Source: UKL13-2 sp947085425 (GTDB taxonomy: Bacteria; Pseudomonadota; Gammaproteobacteria; Burkholderiales; Usitatibacteraceae). From it: 38,272 bases of DNA. Shown one piece after another: positions 26,750-34,712 of the stretch. Location of the stretch: the NCBI GenBank assembly GCA_947085425.1, contig CAMTWK010000030.1, forward strand, positions 1 to 38,272, read 5' to 3'. The notes under the pieces are model-generated. The model saw nothing but the letters and a program-made list of their open reading frames with translations, did not search any database and had not been told where the DNA came from. A program made the position numbers and the translations under genes. Every line of letters starts with the position of its first letter. Position 1 is the first letter of the stretch.

Positions 26750-27664
26750 TTAACGGTCTTCCGCCAATGAGCGTCGAGCCGCAGAGTTTGCGACGTTGGA
26801 AACCGGCTTGAGCTTCACCACCGGCAGATCGTTGCGACTATTTTCTGACGAAGACAACTGCACTGGTTTTGTCGACTGTCGTTGTTTTGGTGGTGCCACT
26901 TCAGCGCTCATCTGCGGGGTCGGCCGATAACCTGACGTAAAGAGCTCGCGCAGTGCCAGCAAGTTATGCTGATGCATATCAACTTGATCCTGTAATGCGC
27001 GCACCCGTTCAAAATGTCTGGAAATTAACGCCTTGGACTCAGTCAACGTATCCGAATATGTTTGCTGGCTCGCGAGTGAGGCATGTAAAGCTCGAATGGC
27101 CGGACTGCGGGATTGTTCTGCCACCAGCGCATCATTGGCCTCACGCAATAGCTGCTCTTCCGCCTCAACTTCACCTTCAAATATTCGCCGACGCACATCA
27201 TCGCGGCGCTGTTGAGCCAATGTTGCTGCGCTGATGCCACCGTTTAGTGCGGAATTTCTATGAGGCGAAACAACCGCAAGCGCGGGTGGTTGCAGAATGG
27301 TTGCTGAAGTCGCGCCAGCATAACTCGGCACAGGGGTCGGCATTGTGTTGGTCGTGGGCGACAGTTTGGCAGTCTGCAAAGTCGTATCAATTTGGTTAGA
27401 AGTGGACGACACCGATGGCGGATTGGCGACCAGTGACTTTGCCTGAAGCTGCCTGTTTGACACTGCGGGCATGGTCATGAGGGGCTGCAGTTCAACGACC
27501 TGTGCACCCTTAATGGGCGAATTGGAATAGGTGACGCGACCGTCGGTATCAATATGTTTGTAAACGACCACGCCCTGCGCCCAAGCGGACGGAATCACAC
27601 CCATAATCGCGACGAGCGCGCTGAGGGTGGCAGGAATCCGCAAAAAAAAGCGCCGAATATTCAT
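26750..27664 (-). CDS. DUF4124 domain protein, exported
   Basis: The 304-residue protein starts MNIRRFFLRIPATLSAL with a signal peptide probably cut after residue 29 (SAWA/QG). The DUF4124 domain follows (VVVYKHIDTDGRVTYSNSPIKGAQVVEL). Next come a Ser/Thr/Pro/Gln-rich linker, a helical segment (DDVRRRIFEGEVEAEEQLLREAND, about 165-200) and a basic tail. DUF4124 proteins are periplasmic, of unknown role. The frame opens 26 codons upstream, but only the internal ATG gives a signal peptide. The position between glnA and ntrBC fits a common betaproteobacterial order, as I recall. Confidence 0.88.
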   Translation of the reverse strand: MNIRRFFLRIPATLSALVAIMGVIPSAWAQGVVVYKHIDTDGRVTYSNSPIKGAQVVELQPLMTMPAVSNRQLQAKSLVANPPSVSSTSNQIDTTLQTAKLSPTTNTMPTPVPSYAGATSATILQPPALAVVSPHRNSALNGGISAATLAQQRRDDVRRRIFEGEVEAEEQLLREANDALVAEQSRSPAIRALHASLASQQTYSDTLTESKALISRHFERVRALQDQVDMHQHNLLALRELFTSGYRPTPQMSAEVAPPKQRQSTKPVQLSSSENSRNDLPVVKLKPVSNVANSAARRSLAEDR

Positions 27665-27828
27665 GTAGATAGCGAAATTTGTAGCTGGGTAAAAGCTCAC
27701 AGCCGGGCAGGACAGTTTGCGACGCATTTGATGCTTTTTCAATCCAATGGATAGCGATGTTTAAGTGCAGCACCACTAGGGATTGGGGTTGCATCAATTA
27801 TTTTCGGCGAAAATATGCCCAAAGACTG

Positions 27829-27863
27829 CAAAAGGGGCGGCACTCTTGCGAATGCCGCCCCTT
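27829..27863 (-). terminator. Rho-independent terminator of glnA
   Basis: Perfect 11-bp stem AAGGGGCGGCA (27832-27842) / TGCCGCCCCTT (27853-27863) with a 10-base loop. On the minus strand a short T run follows (27830-27833). It lies 48 bases past the glnA stop. Confidence 0.88.
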
Positions 27864-27910
27864 GCGGATGGGTCAAAAAGTCCCCGGCTATTCAGCCTGG
27901 GCGGGTTGGA

Positions 27911-29320
27911 TTACGACGAATAATACATATCGAATTCAACCGGATGGGTTGTCATACGGAATCGTGTGACTTCCTGCATTTTGAGTTCGATATAGGCGTC
28001 AATCATTTCGTTGGAGAACACGCCGCCGCGGGTAAGAAACTCGCGATCCTTGTCGAGCGCGTCCAGCGCCTGATCCAGCGACGAGCAAACGGTTGGGATT
28101 TTTGCATCCTCTTCCGGCGGCAAATCATAAAGATTTTTGTCTGACGGATCACCCGGATGAATTTTGTTTTGCACCCCATCCAAGCCGGCCATCATCATTG
28201 CTGCGAACGCAAGATAAGGGTTGGCTGTTGGATCCGGAAAGCGCACTTCAATACGCCGCGCTTTGTCTGCCTGCACGTATGGAACGCGTATGGAGGCGGA
28301 GCGATTGCGCGCCGAATATGCCAACTTCACCGGTGCCTCGAAACCGGGAACCAATCGTTTGTAGGAATTGGTTCCCGGGTTGGTAATCGCATTCAGGGCA
28401 CGGGCGTGTTTGATAATTCCACCGATGTAATAAAGAGCAAAGTCTGACAGGCCGGCGTAACCATTTCCAGCGAATAGATTCTTGCCGTCTTTCCAGATTG
28501 ATTGGTGCACGTGCATGCCGGACCCGTTGTCGCCAACAATCGGCTTGGGCATAAAGGTGGCAGTTTTGCCGTAACTATGCGCAACGTTATGCACCGCGTA
28601 CTTGAGGATTTGTGTCCAGTCCGCCCGTTGAACCAGAGTCGAGAATTTGGTGCCGATTTCACACTGTCCCGCATTGGCTACTTCGTGGTGATGAACTTCG
28701 ACCTCGACGCCCATGTCTTCCAGCGCCAAGCACATCGCTGAACGAATATCCTGCAGTTGATCGACGGGTGGAACAGGAAAATAACCACCCTTGACCGGTG
28801 GGCGATGACCGAGGTTGCCGCCTTCAAATTTTCCAGCAGTCGACCACGCTGCCTCTTCCGAAAATATTTTGGAATAACAGCCGGACATATCAACGCTCCA
28901 TTCGACCGCGTCAAACACGAAAAACTCCGGCTCCGGGCCAAAATAGGCGGTGTCACCAATACCGCTGGCGATTAAATAGGCCTCTGCACGACGCGCCAAT
29001 GAGCGCGGGTCGCGATCATAGCCTTTGCCGGTTGCCGGCTCAATCACGTCGCAAGTTAATACCAATGTGGCGTCGTCAAAGAATGGATCAATAAAGGCGG
29101 TGCTGGCATCCGGCATCAACAACATATCCGATGCCTCAATTCCCTTCCAGCCCGCAATGGAGGAGCCGTCAAATGCGTGACCCTCAGTAAATTTTTCAAG
29201 ACCAAAAGCGCTCACCGGTACGGTGACGTGTTGTTCTTTACCTTTGGTATCGGTGAAGCGAAAATCAACGAACTTGACTTCGTTGTCCTTCACAATTTTC
29301 ATTACATCTTCAACAGCCAT
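27911..29320 (-). CDS. glnA: Glutamine synthetase type I
   Basis: GlnA condenses ammonia with glutamate using ATP. The 469-residue protein is a class I-beta enzyme. The start MAVEDVMKIVKDNEV is set by AGGAG 7 bases upstream of the ATG; the frame runs 20 codons further. Signatures present: FTEGHAFDGSSIAGWKGI, FGPEPEFFVFD, HHHEVANAGQCEIG, PKPIVGDNGSGMHVHQS (ATP/glutamate site) and NRSASIRVP. The adenylylation site Tyr398 in NLYDLP indicates control by GlnE. Expression should be nitrogen-regulated through the sigma54 promoter at 29409-29423. Confidence 0.99.
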   Translation of the reverse strand: MAVEDVMKIVKDNEVKFVDFRFTDTKGKEQHVTVPVSAFGLEKFTEGHAFDGSSIAGWKGIEASDMLLMPDASTAFIDPFFDDATLVLTCDVIEPATGKGYDRDPRSLARRAEAYLIASGIGDTAYFGPEPEFFVFDAVEWSVDMSGCYSKIFSEEAAWSTAGKFEGGNLGHRPPVKGGYFPVPPVDQLQDIRSAMCLALEDMGVEVEVHHHEVANAGQCEIGTKFSTLVQRADWTQILKYAVHNVAHSYGKTATFMPKPIVGDNGSGMHVHQSIWKDGKNLFAGNGYAGLSDFALYYIGGIIKHARALNAITNPGTNSYKRLVPGFEAPVKLAYSARNRSASIRVPYVQADKARRIEVRFPDPTANPYLAFAAMMMAGLDGVQNKIHPGDPSDKNLYDLPPEEDAKIPTVCSSLDQALDALDKDREFLTRGGVFSNEMIDAYIELKMQEVTRFRMTTHPVEFDMYYSS

Positions 29321-29408
29321 TGCATTCTCCTGATAATGTGTGCGGGAAGTAAAAAGTAAATTTGGTCGGCGAAACGCCACAATTTGTAGATTTAAGTCAG
29401 TTTATAGA

Positions 29409-29423
29409 GCATGAACCGTGCCA
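29409..29423 (-). promoter_or_regulatory. Sigma54 (RpoN) promoter of glnA
   Basis: On the minus strand TGGCACGGTTCATGC matches the -24/-12 consensus (TGGCAC-N5-TTGC) with one mismatch and exact 10-base spacing between the invariant GG and GC. Transcription would start near 29398, about 78 bases before the glnA ATG. NtrC-like sites lie 40-145 bases behind it. Confidence 0.88.
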
Positions 29424-29460
29424 CATTTAACGCCTTGATTACATGTAATAAAATGCCGAA

Positions 29461-29493
29461 TAAATGGTGCGCCGTAGAATTGCGCACCATTTA
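29461..29493. promoter_or_regulatory. Inverted repeat of GGTGC/GCACC half-sites, likely regulatory
   Basis: Perfect 11-bp arms TAAATGGTGCG (29461-29471) and CGCACCATTTA (29483-29493) with an 11-base centre. The half-sites TGGTGC/GCACCA are those of NtrC but arranged outward. The right arm also pairs with GGGTGCG just after it. It could be an NtrC cluster or a hairpin; I prefer the former because of the glnA context. Confidence 0.55.
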
Positions 29494-29512
29494 TGGGTGC
29501 GACTTTTCAAGT

Positions 29513-29528
29513 TGCACCATAATGGGGC
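29513..29528. promoter_or_regulatory. NtrC-like enhancer site
   Basis: TGCACCATAATGGGGC fits the NtrC consensus TGCACCA-N3-TGGTGCA, with GCAC and GGGC at the correct 7-base spacing and few mismatches. It lies about 90 bases upstream of the sigma54 element. Confidence 0.65.
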
Positions 29529-29530
29529 GG

Positions 29531-29553
29531 CTTGGTGATGGTGCTGCACCAAG
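29531..29553. promoter_or_regulatory. Inverted repeat containing GGTGC-T-GCACC
   Basis: Arms CTTGGTG (29531-29537) and CACCAAG (29547-29553), with an inner GGTGC-T-GCACC palindrome. It is probably part of the NtrC half-site cluster between glnA and aroE and lies 41 bases before the aroE start. Confidence 0.4.
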
Positions 29554-29594
29554 TTAATTTGCCAGATTACGCTAATTTTTTATGACCGACCAAT

Positions 29595-30461
29595 ATGTCT
29601 GATCGTTATGCCGTCGTCGGTAATCCCATTGCACATTCGTTGTCGCCGGAAATTCATCAGGCATTTGCGCGTGCCCTTGGGCATGAAATTGTGTATGAAC
29701 AAATGCTTGCGCCGCTTGATGGATTTTCTACTCTTGTAGGAGCCCTCCGCAGTGAAGGCATCAAGGGGATAAACGTTACAATGCCATTCAAATTGGAGGC
29801 GTTTGAATATGCAAGTCGTTGCACGCTACGCGCGCAATTGGCGGGCGCGGCAAACACCTTGAAATTTGACGCAACAGGCGCGTACGGGCCCGTCTTTGCG
29901 GACAATACCGATGGCGCAGGGTTGGTGCGCGACATTATTAACAATCTGCAACACGAAATGGTCGACCGCAGCATATTGGTGATTGGAGCGGGTGGTGCGG
30001 CACGCGGAGTCATGGGTGCACTCATGGATGAAAACCCAAAATCAATTTCAATTTCGAATCGAACAATACATAAAGCAACAGAGCTGGCGCGGCGATTCTC
30101 GAATATTAATTCTGCAGTGACTATAGAAGCGCTTGATGAGCAACAGTTGATCGCACGGCAATTCGATATTGTTATAAACGCGACTTCCGCCAGTTTTGAA
30201 AACACCCTGCCGCAAGTTCCACCCACTATTTTTGCGCCCGCTGGTCTGGCGTATGACATGGTGTACGGGAGGGGCGCAACACCATTTTTAAATATGGCAG
30301 CCAAATCGAATGCGACCATTGCCGACGGTCTCGGTATGCTGGTCGAGCAAGCGGCAGAGGCTTTCTTAGTGTTCCGCAGTGTGCGCCCAAAAACAGAGTC
30401 GGTCATTGCAGCGGTTCGCCAACGGATTCAGTCCATATCTTGCCGACAAAAACCAATATGA
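29595..30461 (+). CDS. aroE: Shikimate dehydrogenase
   Basis: AroE reduces 3-dehydroshikimate to shikimate with NADPH in aromatic amino acid synthesis. The 288-residue protein has the family opening YAVVGNPIAHSLSPEIHQAFA (substrate-binding serines), catalytic Lys66 in NVTMPFK and Asp106 in NTDGAG, the NADP loop GAGGAARG (131-138) with SNRT after it (NADP preference), and DGLGMLVEQAAEAF near the C-terminus. It overlaps mtgA by four bases (ATGA). It is divergent from glnA. Confidence 0.98.
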   Translation: MSDRYAVVGNPIAHSLSPEIHQAFARALGHEIVYEQMLAPLDGFSTLVGALRSEGIKGINVTMPFKLEAFEYASRCTLRAQLAGAANTLKFDATGAYGPVFADNTDGAGLVRDIINNLQHEMVDRSILVIGAGGAARGVMGALMDENPKSISISNRTIHKATELARRFSNINSAVTIEALDEQQLIARQFDIVINATSASFENTLPQVPPTIFAPAGLAYDMVYGRGATPFLNMAAKSNATIADGLGMLVEQAAEAFLVFRSVRPKTESVIAAVRQRIQSISCRQKPI

Positions 30462-31156
30462 CGACCAAAACTTCCTCCTGGTTCGGGCTGGCGCTTGCAG
30501 CCATCGTGGTAATTTTTTTAGCGTTTCAAGGATACGTACTGGCAAAACTTTGCTGGTGGCGCAGCCATGACCCAACCATGACGGCTTTTATGGGTGCGAG
30601 GTTGGACAAAATGCGTGAGGTAAAACCTGTTGCCACCCTCAAACATGTCTGGGTTCCCTATGGAAAAATTTCGTCGCATTTAAAACGCGCAGTATTGGTT
30701 GCGGAAGACGACAAATTTATCGATCACGGCGGTTTCGATTGGCAGGGAATTCAAAAAGCGCTCGAAAAAAACGAACAGCGCGGCAAAGTTGTTGCTGGTG
30801 GGTCAACCATTACCCAGCAACTCGCAAAAAACCTGTTCTTGTCCGGCGACCGTTCATTGGTTCGCAAGGGCCAAGAGGCCATTATTACGGTCATGATGGA
30901 AAGCACCATGGACAAAGAACGAATTCTTGAAATTTACTTGAATGTCATCGAATGGGGCGATGGTGTATTTGGCGCGGAAGCAGCCGCCAGACATTACTTC
31001 GGAATTTCTGCTACCCAACTGAGCGCACCACAGGCCGCCAAGTTGGCCGCGATCGTGCCCAGGCCGCGTTTTTATGACCGGAATCGCAACTCCCCCTATT
31101 TACTCCGGTATACAGAAACCATTCTTGCGCGCATGCCGAATGCGCAATTGCCGTGA
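30458..31156 (+). CDS. mtgA: Monofunctional biosynthetic peptidoglycan transglycosylase
   Basis: MtgA polymerises lipid II into glycan strands. The 232-residue protein has one N-terminal membrane anchor (about 8-30) and a GT51 domain: catalytic VAEDDKFIDHGGFDW with Glu83, GGSTITQQLAKNLFLS, KERILEIYLNVIEWGDGVFG and GAEAAARHYFG. I chose the ATG that overlaps the aroE stop (ATGA); a TTG six codons upstream is less likely. The aroE-mtgA pair is common in betaproteobacteria, as I recall. Confidence 0.97.
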   Translation: MTTKTSSWFGLALAAIVVIFLAFQGYVLAKLCWWRSHDPTMTAFMGARLDKMREVKPVATLKHVWVPYGKISSHLKRAVLVAEDDKFIDHGGFDWQGIQKALEKNEQRGKVVAGGSTITQQLAKNLFLSGDRSLVRKGQEAIITVMMESTMDKERILEIYLNVIEWGDGVFGAEAAARHYFGISATQLSAPQAAKLAAIVPRPRFYDRNRNSPYLLRYTETILARMPNAQLP

Positions 31157-31196
31157 AATCGGCCAATAAATCAACACTAAACTCGGCGACCCCGGC

Positions 31197-31610
31197 ATGG
31201 AACTCGTAAATTGGATTTTTTTTGGTCCGTCGAAGCTAATCACGACGTACCCGTACGCCGGATTCTTTATTGCGGCATTGTTCATTGGCGCGCAATTATT
31301 GCGCACCGCCATTGCAAGGCAGGTATTCAACAAGCAGTGGTTTAGAAAGGCGCCGGTATTCACCGGCCTGCTTTGGGCTATCTTTAATCTGTATGAAATG
31401 CAGTTGGCAGCAGTACTGGGGCCGGCGGCGGCGCAGGCTGCCGCAAATGCCGGTGTGGTTGCAATTCCGGTATTGCTGAGGCTTGACCTGATTGTCTTAA
31501 CACCGCTGTTGTACGTTCTTACCGCATTTGCGCTGTATGGTTTGCTTTTTTCGGCGGCACTTCCATCAACACAACCGCCCACCGACAACCTTAACGCGGA
31601 CGACAAATAG
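31197..31610 (+). CDS. Small membrane protein, function unknown
   Basis: The 137-residue protein contains about three or four hydrophobic stretches (YAGFFIAALFIGAQLL; PVFTGLLWAIFNLYEMQLAAVLG; DLIVLTPLLYVLTAFALYGLLFSAAL) and a short hydrophilic, acidic tail. It follows mtgA after 40 bases on the same strand. No Shine-Dalgarno is visible before the ATG, and I do not recognise a family. Coding is supported by the consistent membrane-protein pattern only. Confidence 0.6.
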   Translation: MELVNWIFFGPSKLITTYPYAGFFIAALFIGAQLLRTAIARQVFNKQWFRKAPVFTGLLWAIFNLYEMQLAAVLGPAAAQAAANAGVVAIPVLLRLDLIVLTPLLYVLTAFALYGLLFSAALPSTQPPTDNLNADDK

Positions 31611-31770
31611 GGCAAATTTCCCTAAACGGCGTAGGTTGCCGAACGCAATGGCTATTTAGCTGGGCGCTCGCGCCGTGTCCGATGGGGTATGCGCGGGCGC
31701 GATGTCGAGCGGCGAAATGGATTGTCCATATGAAAAGGGCGGCAGGAAAAACCCGCTGACAAAGTTAAAA

Positions 31771-31825
31771 GAAATTTCTCAATCCGGCAAGTGAATGATT
31801 GGCATCATCACCCGCCGGATTGAGA
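31771..31825 (-). terminator. Probable terminator of the H1-like gene
   Basis: Perfect 12-bp stem TCTCAATCCGGC (31777-31788) / GCCGGATTGAGA (31814-31825) enclosing 25 bases that contain a smaller ATGAT/ATCAT pairing. On the minus strand it is followed by AAATTTCTTTT. It lies 22 bases past the H1-like stop. Confidence 0.7.
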
Positions 31826-31847
31826 GAGTCTGAAGCAGGTAGTCTGC

Positions 31848-32219
31848 TTAGCCCATCGGTTTGATGAGCGGCGTGATAACCGGAGTTACCATTGGCGCAG
31901 GCTTTGCTGCGGGGGCTGCCTTTTTTGGAGCAGCCTTTTTCTTCGCAGCAGGCTTCTTTGCAGGCTTACTTGCTACTTTTTTTTTTGCGGCTGGCTTCTT
32001 GGCCGCTTTTTTTGCTACTGGCTTCTTAGCTGCCTTTTTTGCGGCTGGCTTCTTAGCTGCTTTTTTTGCTGCTGGCTTCTTAGCTGCTTTTTTTGCTACT
32101 GGCTTCTTAGCTACTTTTTTTGCTGCTGGCTTCTTAGCTACTTTTTTTGCCGCTGGCTTTTTCGCTGCAGGTTTCTTGGCCGCTTTTTTTGCTGCCGGCT
32201 TTTTCTTGGCTGTTGCCAT
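31848..32219 (-). CDS. Histone H1-like lysine/alanine-rich DNA-binding protein
   Basis: The 123-residue protein is nearly all Lys, Ala and Pro in nine-residue repeats such as KKPAAKKAA, like the C-terminal tail of eukaryotic histone H1 and bacterial AlgP/Hc-type proteins. It should be extremely basic and disordered and bind nucleic acids or compact DNA. The last 15 residues are different (PMVTPVITPLIKPMG). The ATG at 32217-32219 is supported by AAGGAG 7 bases upstream; a TTG two codons earlier is ignored. Repeat number is expected to vary between strains. Confidence 0.9.
   Translation of the reverse strand: MATAKKKPAAKKAAKKPAAKKPAAKKVAKKPAAKKVAKKPVAKKAAKKPAAKKAAKKPAAKKAAKKPVAKKAAKKPAAKKKVASKPAKKPAAKKKAAPKKAAPAAKPAPMVTPVITPLIKPMG
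31981..32142. repeat. 27-bp tandem repeat inside the H1-like gene
   Basis: Six tandem copies with a 27-bp period start at 31981, 32008, 32035, 32062, 32089 and 32116; a degenerating seventh starts at 32143. Each contains a T tract and GGCTTCTT and encodes nine residues on the minus strand. The exact period keeps frame when copies are lost or gained. Confidence 0.93.
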
Positions 32220-32617
32220 GATCAACTCCTTTCGATGGTTGGACCGAATTGCTTGTTAGGATCCGACTCTATTGAGCCGAATCACCAAGACATCAGTTCA
32301 GACGAACGATTGAGTGCTGGCATTTGCCGAAAATACGAGAGACGGCGAAACATCCTCACTCCACCCGCGGTTGAACGAACATATGAAACCAAAAACACTG
32401 AATCAAATAATCATTCGCCGCGAGCACTTGGTGATTCGGATTCTATGGAAGTTTTTTTTTGAACACCAGTTTTTAATGATGTCAATACCGCTTATTTGCA
32501 ATCGATTATTGCGATATGGTAGCGATTCGATACTATGTTGGATGCCATCGTTTATTTTTTACACAATTTTCGAGCCGTGTCGCCATCAAAAATAAAAAAC
32601 GACCGTTGCAGGCACGG
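32220..32617. other. 398-base intergenic region between the H1-like gene and lysA
   Basis: No supported gene. Open frames here have neither a ribosome-binding site nor recognisable protein character. It should hold the H1-like promoter, but I found no convincing -35/-10 pair. The 32450-32560 part is AT-rich with a T tract, and the lysA terminator occupies the right end. Confidence 0.5.
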
Positions 32618-32618
32618 T
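32588..32618 (-). terminator. Probable terminator of lysA
   Basis: Short stem ACCGT (32602-32606) / ACGGT (32614-32618) with a 7-base loop. On the minus strand it is followed by CGTTTTTTATTTTT. The stem touches the lysA stop codon. The weak stem but strong T run make it likely though not certain. Confidence 0.65.
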
Positions 32619-33925
32619 TATTCGTCGCGCAAAATTCGCTCGCCCGCAACCAACGAATCAAACGACTCGCGATCACGCACCACAACAATTTTGGCACCGT
32701 CAACCATGATTTCTGCGGCGCGCGGGCGTGAGTTGTAATTCGACGACATGACAAATCCATAGGCGCCGGCAGACAACACGGCGAGTAGTTCCCCCGCGTC
32801 GGCAGCAAGCCTGCGTGCGTATCCAAGTACGTCCGCGCTCTCACAAACGGGGCCGACAACATCATATTCTTTACGCTCGGCGCTAGAATTTTTATCGACC
32901 TCGACAATCTCATGGTGCGCCTGATAAAGCGCCGGACGGATCAGGTCATTCATTGCCGCGTCGACAATCAGAAAGTTTTTGTGCTCGCCAGGTTTTACGT
33001 ATTCCACCTTGGTTAACAACACACCTGCATTGCCAGTGATCAATCTGCCGGGCTCAAGTAGCAACTCAACTTGCCGGTCGCCCAACGCTTGCTGAAGAGC
33101 GGCGGCGTAGGCGTGCAGGTCTATTTGTGGCTCATTGTTATAGGTGATGCCGACGCCCCCGCCAGGACAAATGTGATGGATGACAATGCCGTCCTCAGCA
33201 AGTGCATCGGCAAGATCGACGATCTTGCCCATCGCTTCAATCAATGGCGCGGCATTGGTAAGTTGCGAACCAATATGGCAGTCCACACCGGCAACAACGA
33301 TTCCAGGAAGGGTGCTGGCCAAGCGGTATACCTGTCTGGCACGGTCGAAGGCAATGCCGAATTTGTTGTTCTTCAAACCGGTAGAAATATACGGATGGGT
33401 CTTTGCATCCACGTCGGGATTCACGCGCAAACTCACCGGCGCACGCAATTTCAGTCCAACCGCCACTTCATTTAATCTGATCAACTCCGCTTCGGACTCA
33501 ACGTTAAAGCACTTGATACCCGCTCTTAAAGCGATCGCCATTTCGTCGGCGGTTTTGCCAAGGCCGGAGAAAACCACCTTGTCTGCGCGGCCCCCTGCCA
33601 GTAATACACGCCTCAATTCGCCGGCGGAAACAATGTCAAATCCGGCACCAAGCTTGGCCAGCACACTCAGTACGGCCAAGTTGGAATTTGCCTTGACGGC
33701 AAAACAAATCGTATACGGCCGCGCCGTTGCCCCGCCCGTCCGGGCCGCGTCCACCGCACGATCCAAGCGGTTGAATGCGGATGTGATTGCCGCGCGCGAA
33801 TAGATATAAGTTGGCGTGCCGTGCAGCCGTGCAATGTCCGCCAAGGCAACTTCTTCAACGTAGAGCTGGCCACTTCGGCGGGCGACGCCAAAAGTGTCCA
33901 ACAGTGGTTTGCCATGCTCAGTCAT
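32618..33925 (-). CDS. lysA: Diaminopimelate decarboxylase
   Basis: LysA converts meso-diaminopimelate to lysine with PLP. The 435-residue protein has the PLP lysine K78 in CFAVKANSN, HIGSQL, the phosphate-binding CPGGGVGITY, EPGRLITGNAG and the second-subunit CESADVLG motif. N-terminal FGVARRSGQLYVEEVAL is typical. The ATG overlaps the lptM stop (ATGA), so lysA is translationally coupled to lptM. Confidence 0.98.
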   Translation of the reverse strand: MTEHGKPLLDTFGVARRSGQLYVEEVALADIARLHGTPTYIYSRAAITSAFNRLDRAVDAARTGGATARPYTICFAVKANSNLAVLSVLAKLGAGFDIVSAGELRRVLLAGGRADKVVFSGLGKTADEMAIALRAGIKCFNVESEAELIRLNEVAVGLKLRAPVSLRVNPDVDAKTHPYISTGLKNNKFGIAFDRARQVYRLASTLPGIVVAGVDCHIGSQLTNAAPLIEAMGKIVDLADALAEDGIVIHHICPGGGVGITYNNEPQIDLHAYAAALQQALGDRQVELLLEPGRLITGNAGVLLTKVEYVKPGEHKNFLIVDAAMNDLIRPALYQAHHEIVEVDKNSSAERKEYDVVGPVCESADVLGYARRLAADAGELLAVLSAGAYGFVMSSNYNSRPRAAEIMVDGAKIVVVRDRESFDSLVAGERILRDE

Positions 33926-34080
33926 GTGTGAGCCTTTTCAAGCAACAACGAGGGCGCGCCTGAAATCGCCGATGCCGCGGCGGTGCCCGGCAGCCGCAAC
34001 GGTCCCTTTTGTCCACAAGCAGATATGGTTGTGGTGAACGCAAATGTTAGCAATGTGAGTACAATCGAACGAATTTTCAT
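33922..34080 (-). CDS. lptM: Small outer-membrane lipoprotein LptM (YifL-like)
   Basis: LptM is a small lipoprotein that assists maturation of the LPS translocon LptD. The 52-residue product starts MKIRSIVLTLLTFAF with a lipoprotein signal ending TISAC and a mature N-terminus CGQKGPLRLPG, the family hallmark. The open frame goes 20 codons further upstream without family resemblance. It overlaps lysA by four bases and is divergent from cyaY; this lptM-lysA-cyaY arrangement is widely conserved in beta- and gammaproteobacteria. Confidence 0.9.
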   Translation of the reverse strand: MKIRSIVLTLLTFAFTTTISACGQKGPLRLPGTAAASAISGAPSLLLEKAHT

Positions 34081-34162
34081 AGACACCCCCCCCAAGTCAG
34101 CGGTGATGGTAACACGCCAAAACCGGTGCCCAGAAAGCAAAAAAATGAATACACCGGAAGCA

Positions 34163-34483
34163 ATGAACGAAAGCGATTTTCACGCGCGCGTAGACGCGTT
34201 GTTGGCTGAACTTGAAGATGCCATTGATGAGGTTGATGCCGATATTGATACTGAGGCAACGGCCGGAATCCTGACATTGACGTTTGCGAACGCCACCAAA
34301 GTCATTATCAACCGTCAAACAGCAACCAGGGAGGTCTGGGTTGCGGCTCAATCCGGCGGCTTTCATTTTAGATTTGATGGAGCCGCGTGGCGGGATACGC
34401 GCAGTAATGAGCAGCTGGACTTATTATTATCGCGCGTCATCTCGATGCAAAGCGGGTGTGTCGTTGCAGTCAGCCTTTCTTAA
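34163..34483 (+). CDS. cyaY: Frataxin-like iron-sulfur assembly protein CyaY
   Basis: CyaY regulates Fe-S cluster assembly on IscU/IscS. The 106-residue form starts MNESDFHARVDALLAELEDA, matching the E. coli MNDSEFH start; a second ATG six codons upstream (34145) is possible. The acidic first helix (ELEDAIDEVDADID) and the strand block LTLTFANATKVIINRQTATREVWVAAQSGGFHF are diagnostic. It is divergent from lptM-lysA, sharing a short upstream region. Confidence 0.93.
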   Translation: MNESDFHARVDALLAELEDAIDEVDADIDTEATAGILTLTFANATKVIINRQTATREVWVAAQSGGFHFRFDGAAWRDTRSNEQLDLLLSRVISMQSGCVVAVSLS

Positions 34484-34600
34484 TCGTCAGCGATCGACTT
34501 GATCGCGGCAAAAAATGCGTAGCAGAACTTTGTTGAATTGTGCGTAAAAATATCATGCAAATCATGCGGGCGATAACGCTTGCAAAAGGCGGCCCGTTAA

Positions 34601-34623
34601 TTTAGTATCGAATCAACACTAAA
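34601..34623. promoter_or_regulatory. Palindromic operator-like site 1
   Basis: A 23-base imperfect palindrome with arms TTTAGTATCGA and TCAACACTAAA around one central base (9 of 11 arm positions pair). Shares consensus TTTAGTRTYGA-N-TCRAYACTRAA with site 2 at 34649. It is a likely target of the MarR-type regulator encoded downstream. Confidence 0.6.
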
Positions 34624-34648
34624 AAAACGTACGAAAAATATCGACGGC

Positions 34649-34671
34649 TTTAGTGTCGAGTCGATACTGAA
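34649..34671. promoter_or_regulatory. Palindromic operator-like site 2
   Basis: A 23-base palindrome with arms TTTAGTGTCGA and TCGATACTGAA around one base (9 of 11 pair). Centre is 48 bases from site 1. Its end is 26 bases before the Shine-Dalgarno of the small ORF at 34713. Two matching sites this close are unlikely by chance. Confidence 0.65.
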
Positions 34672-34712
34672 ATCTATCGGTGACGTCCAGGACGGCCAGG
34701 AGGCAAAAAATA

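Noticed and set aside
32314..32595. 93-codon plus-strand ORF between the H1-like gene and lysA
   Set aside because: AT-rich region, no ribosome-binding site, no protein resemblance, and it runs into the lysA terminator.
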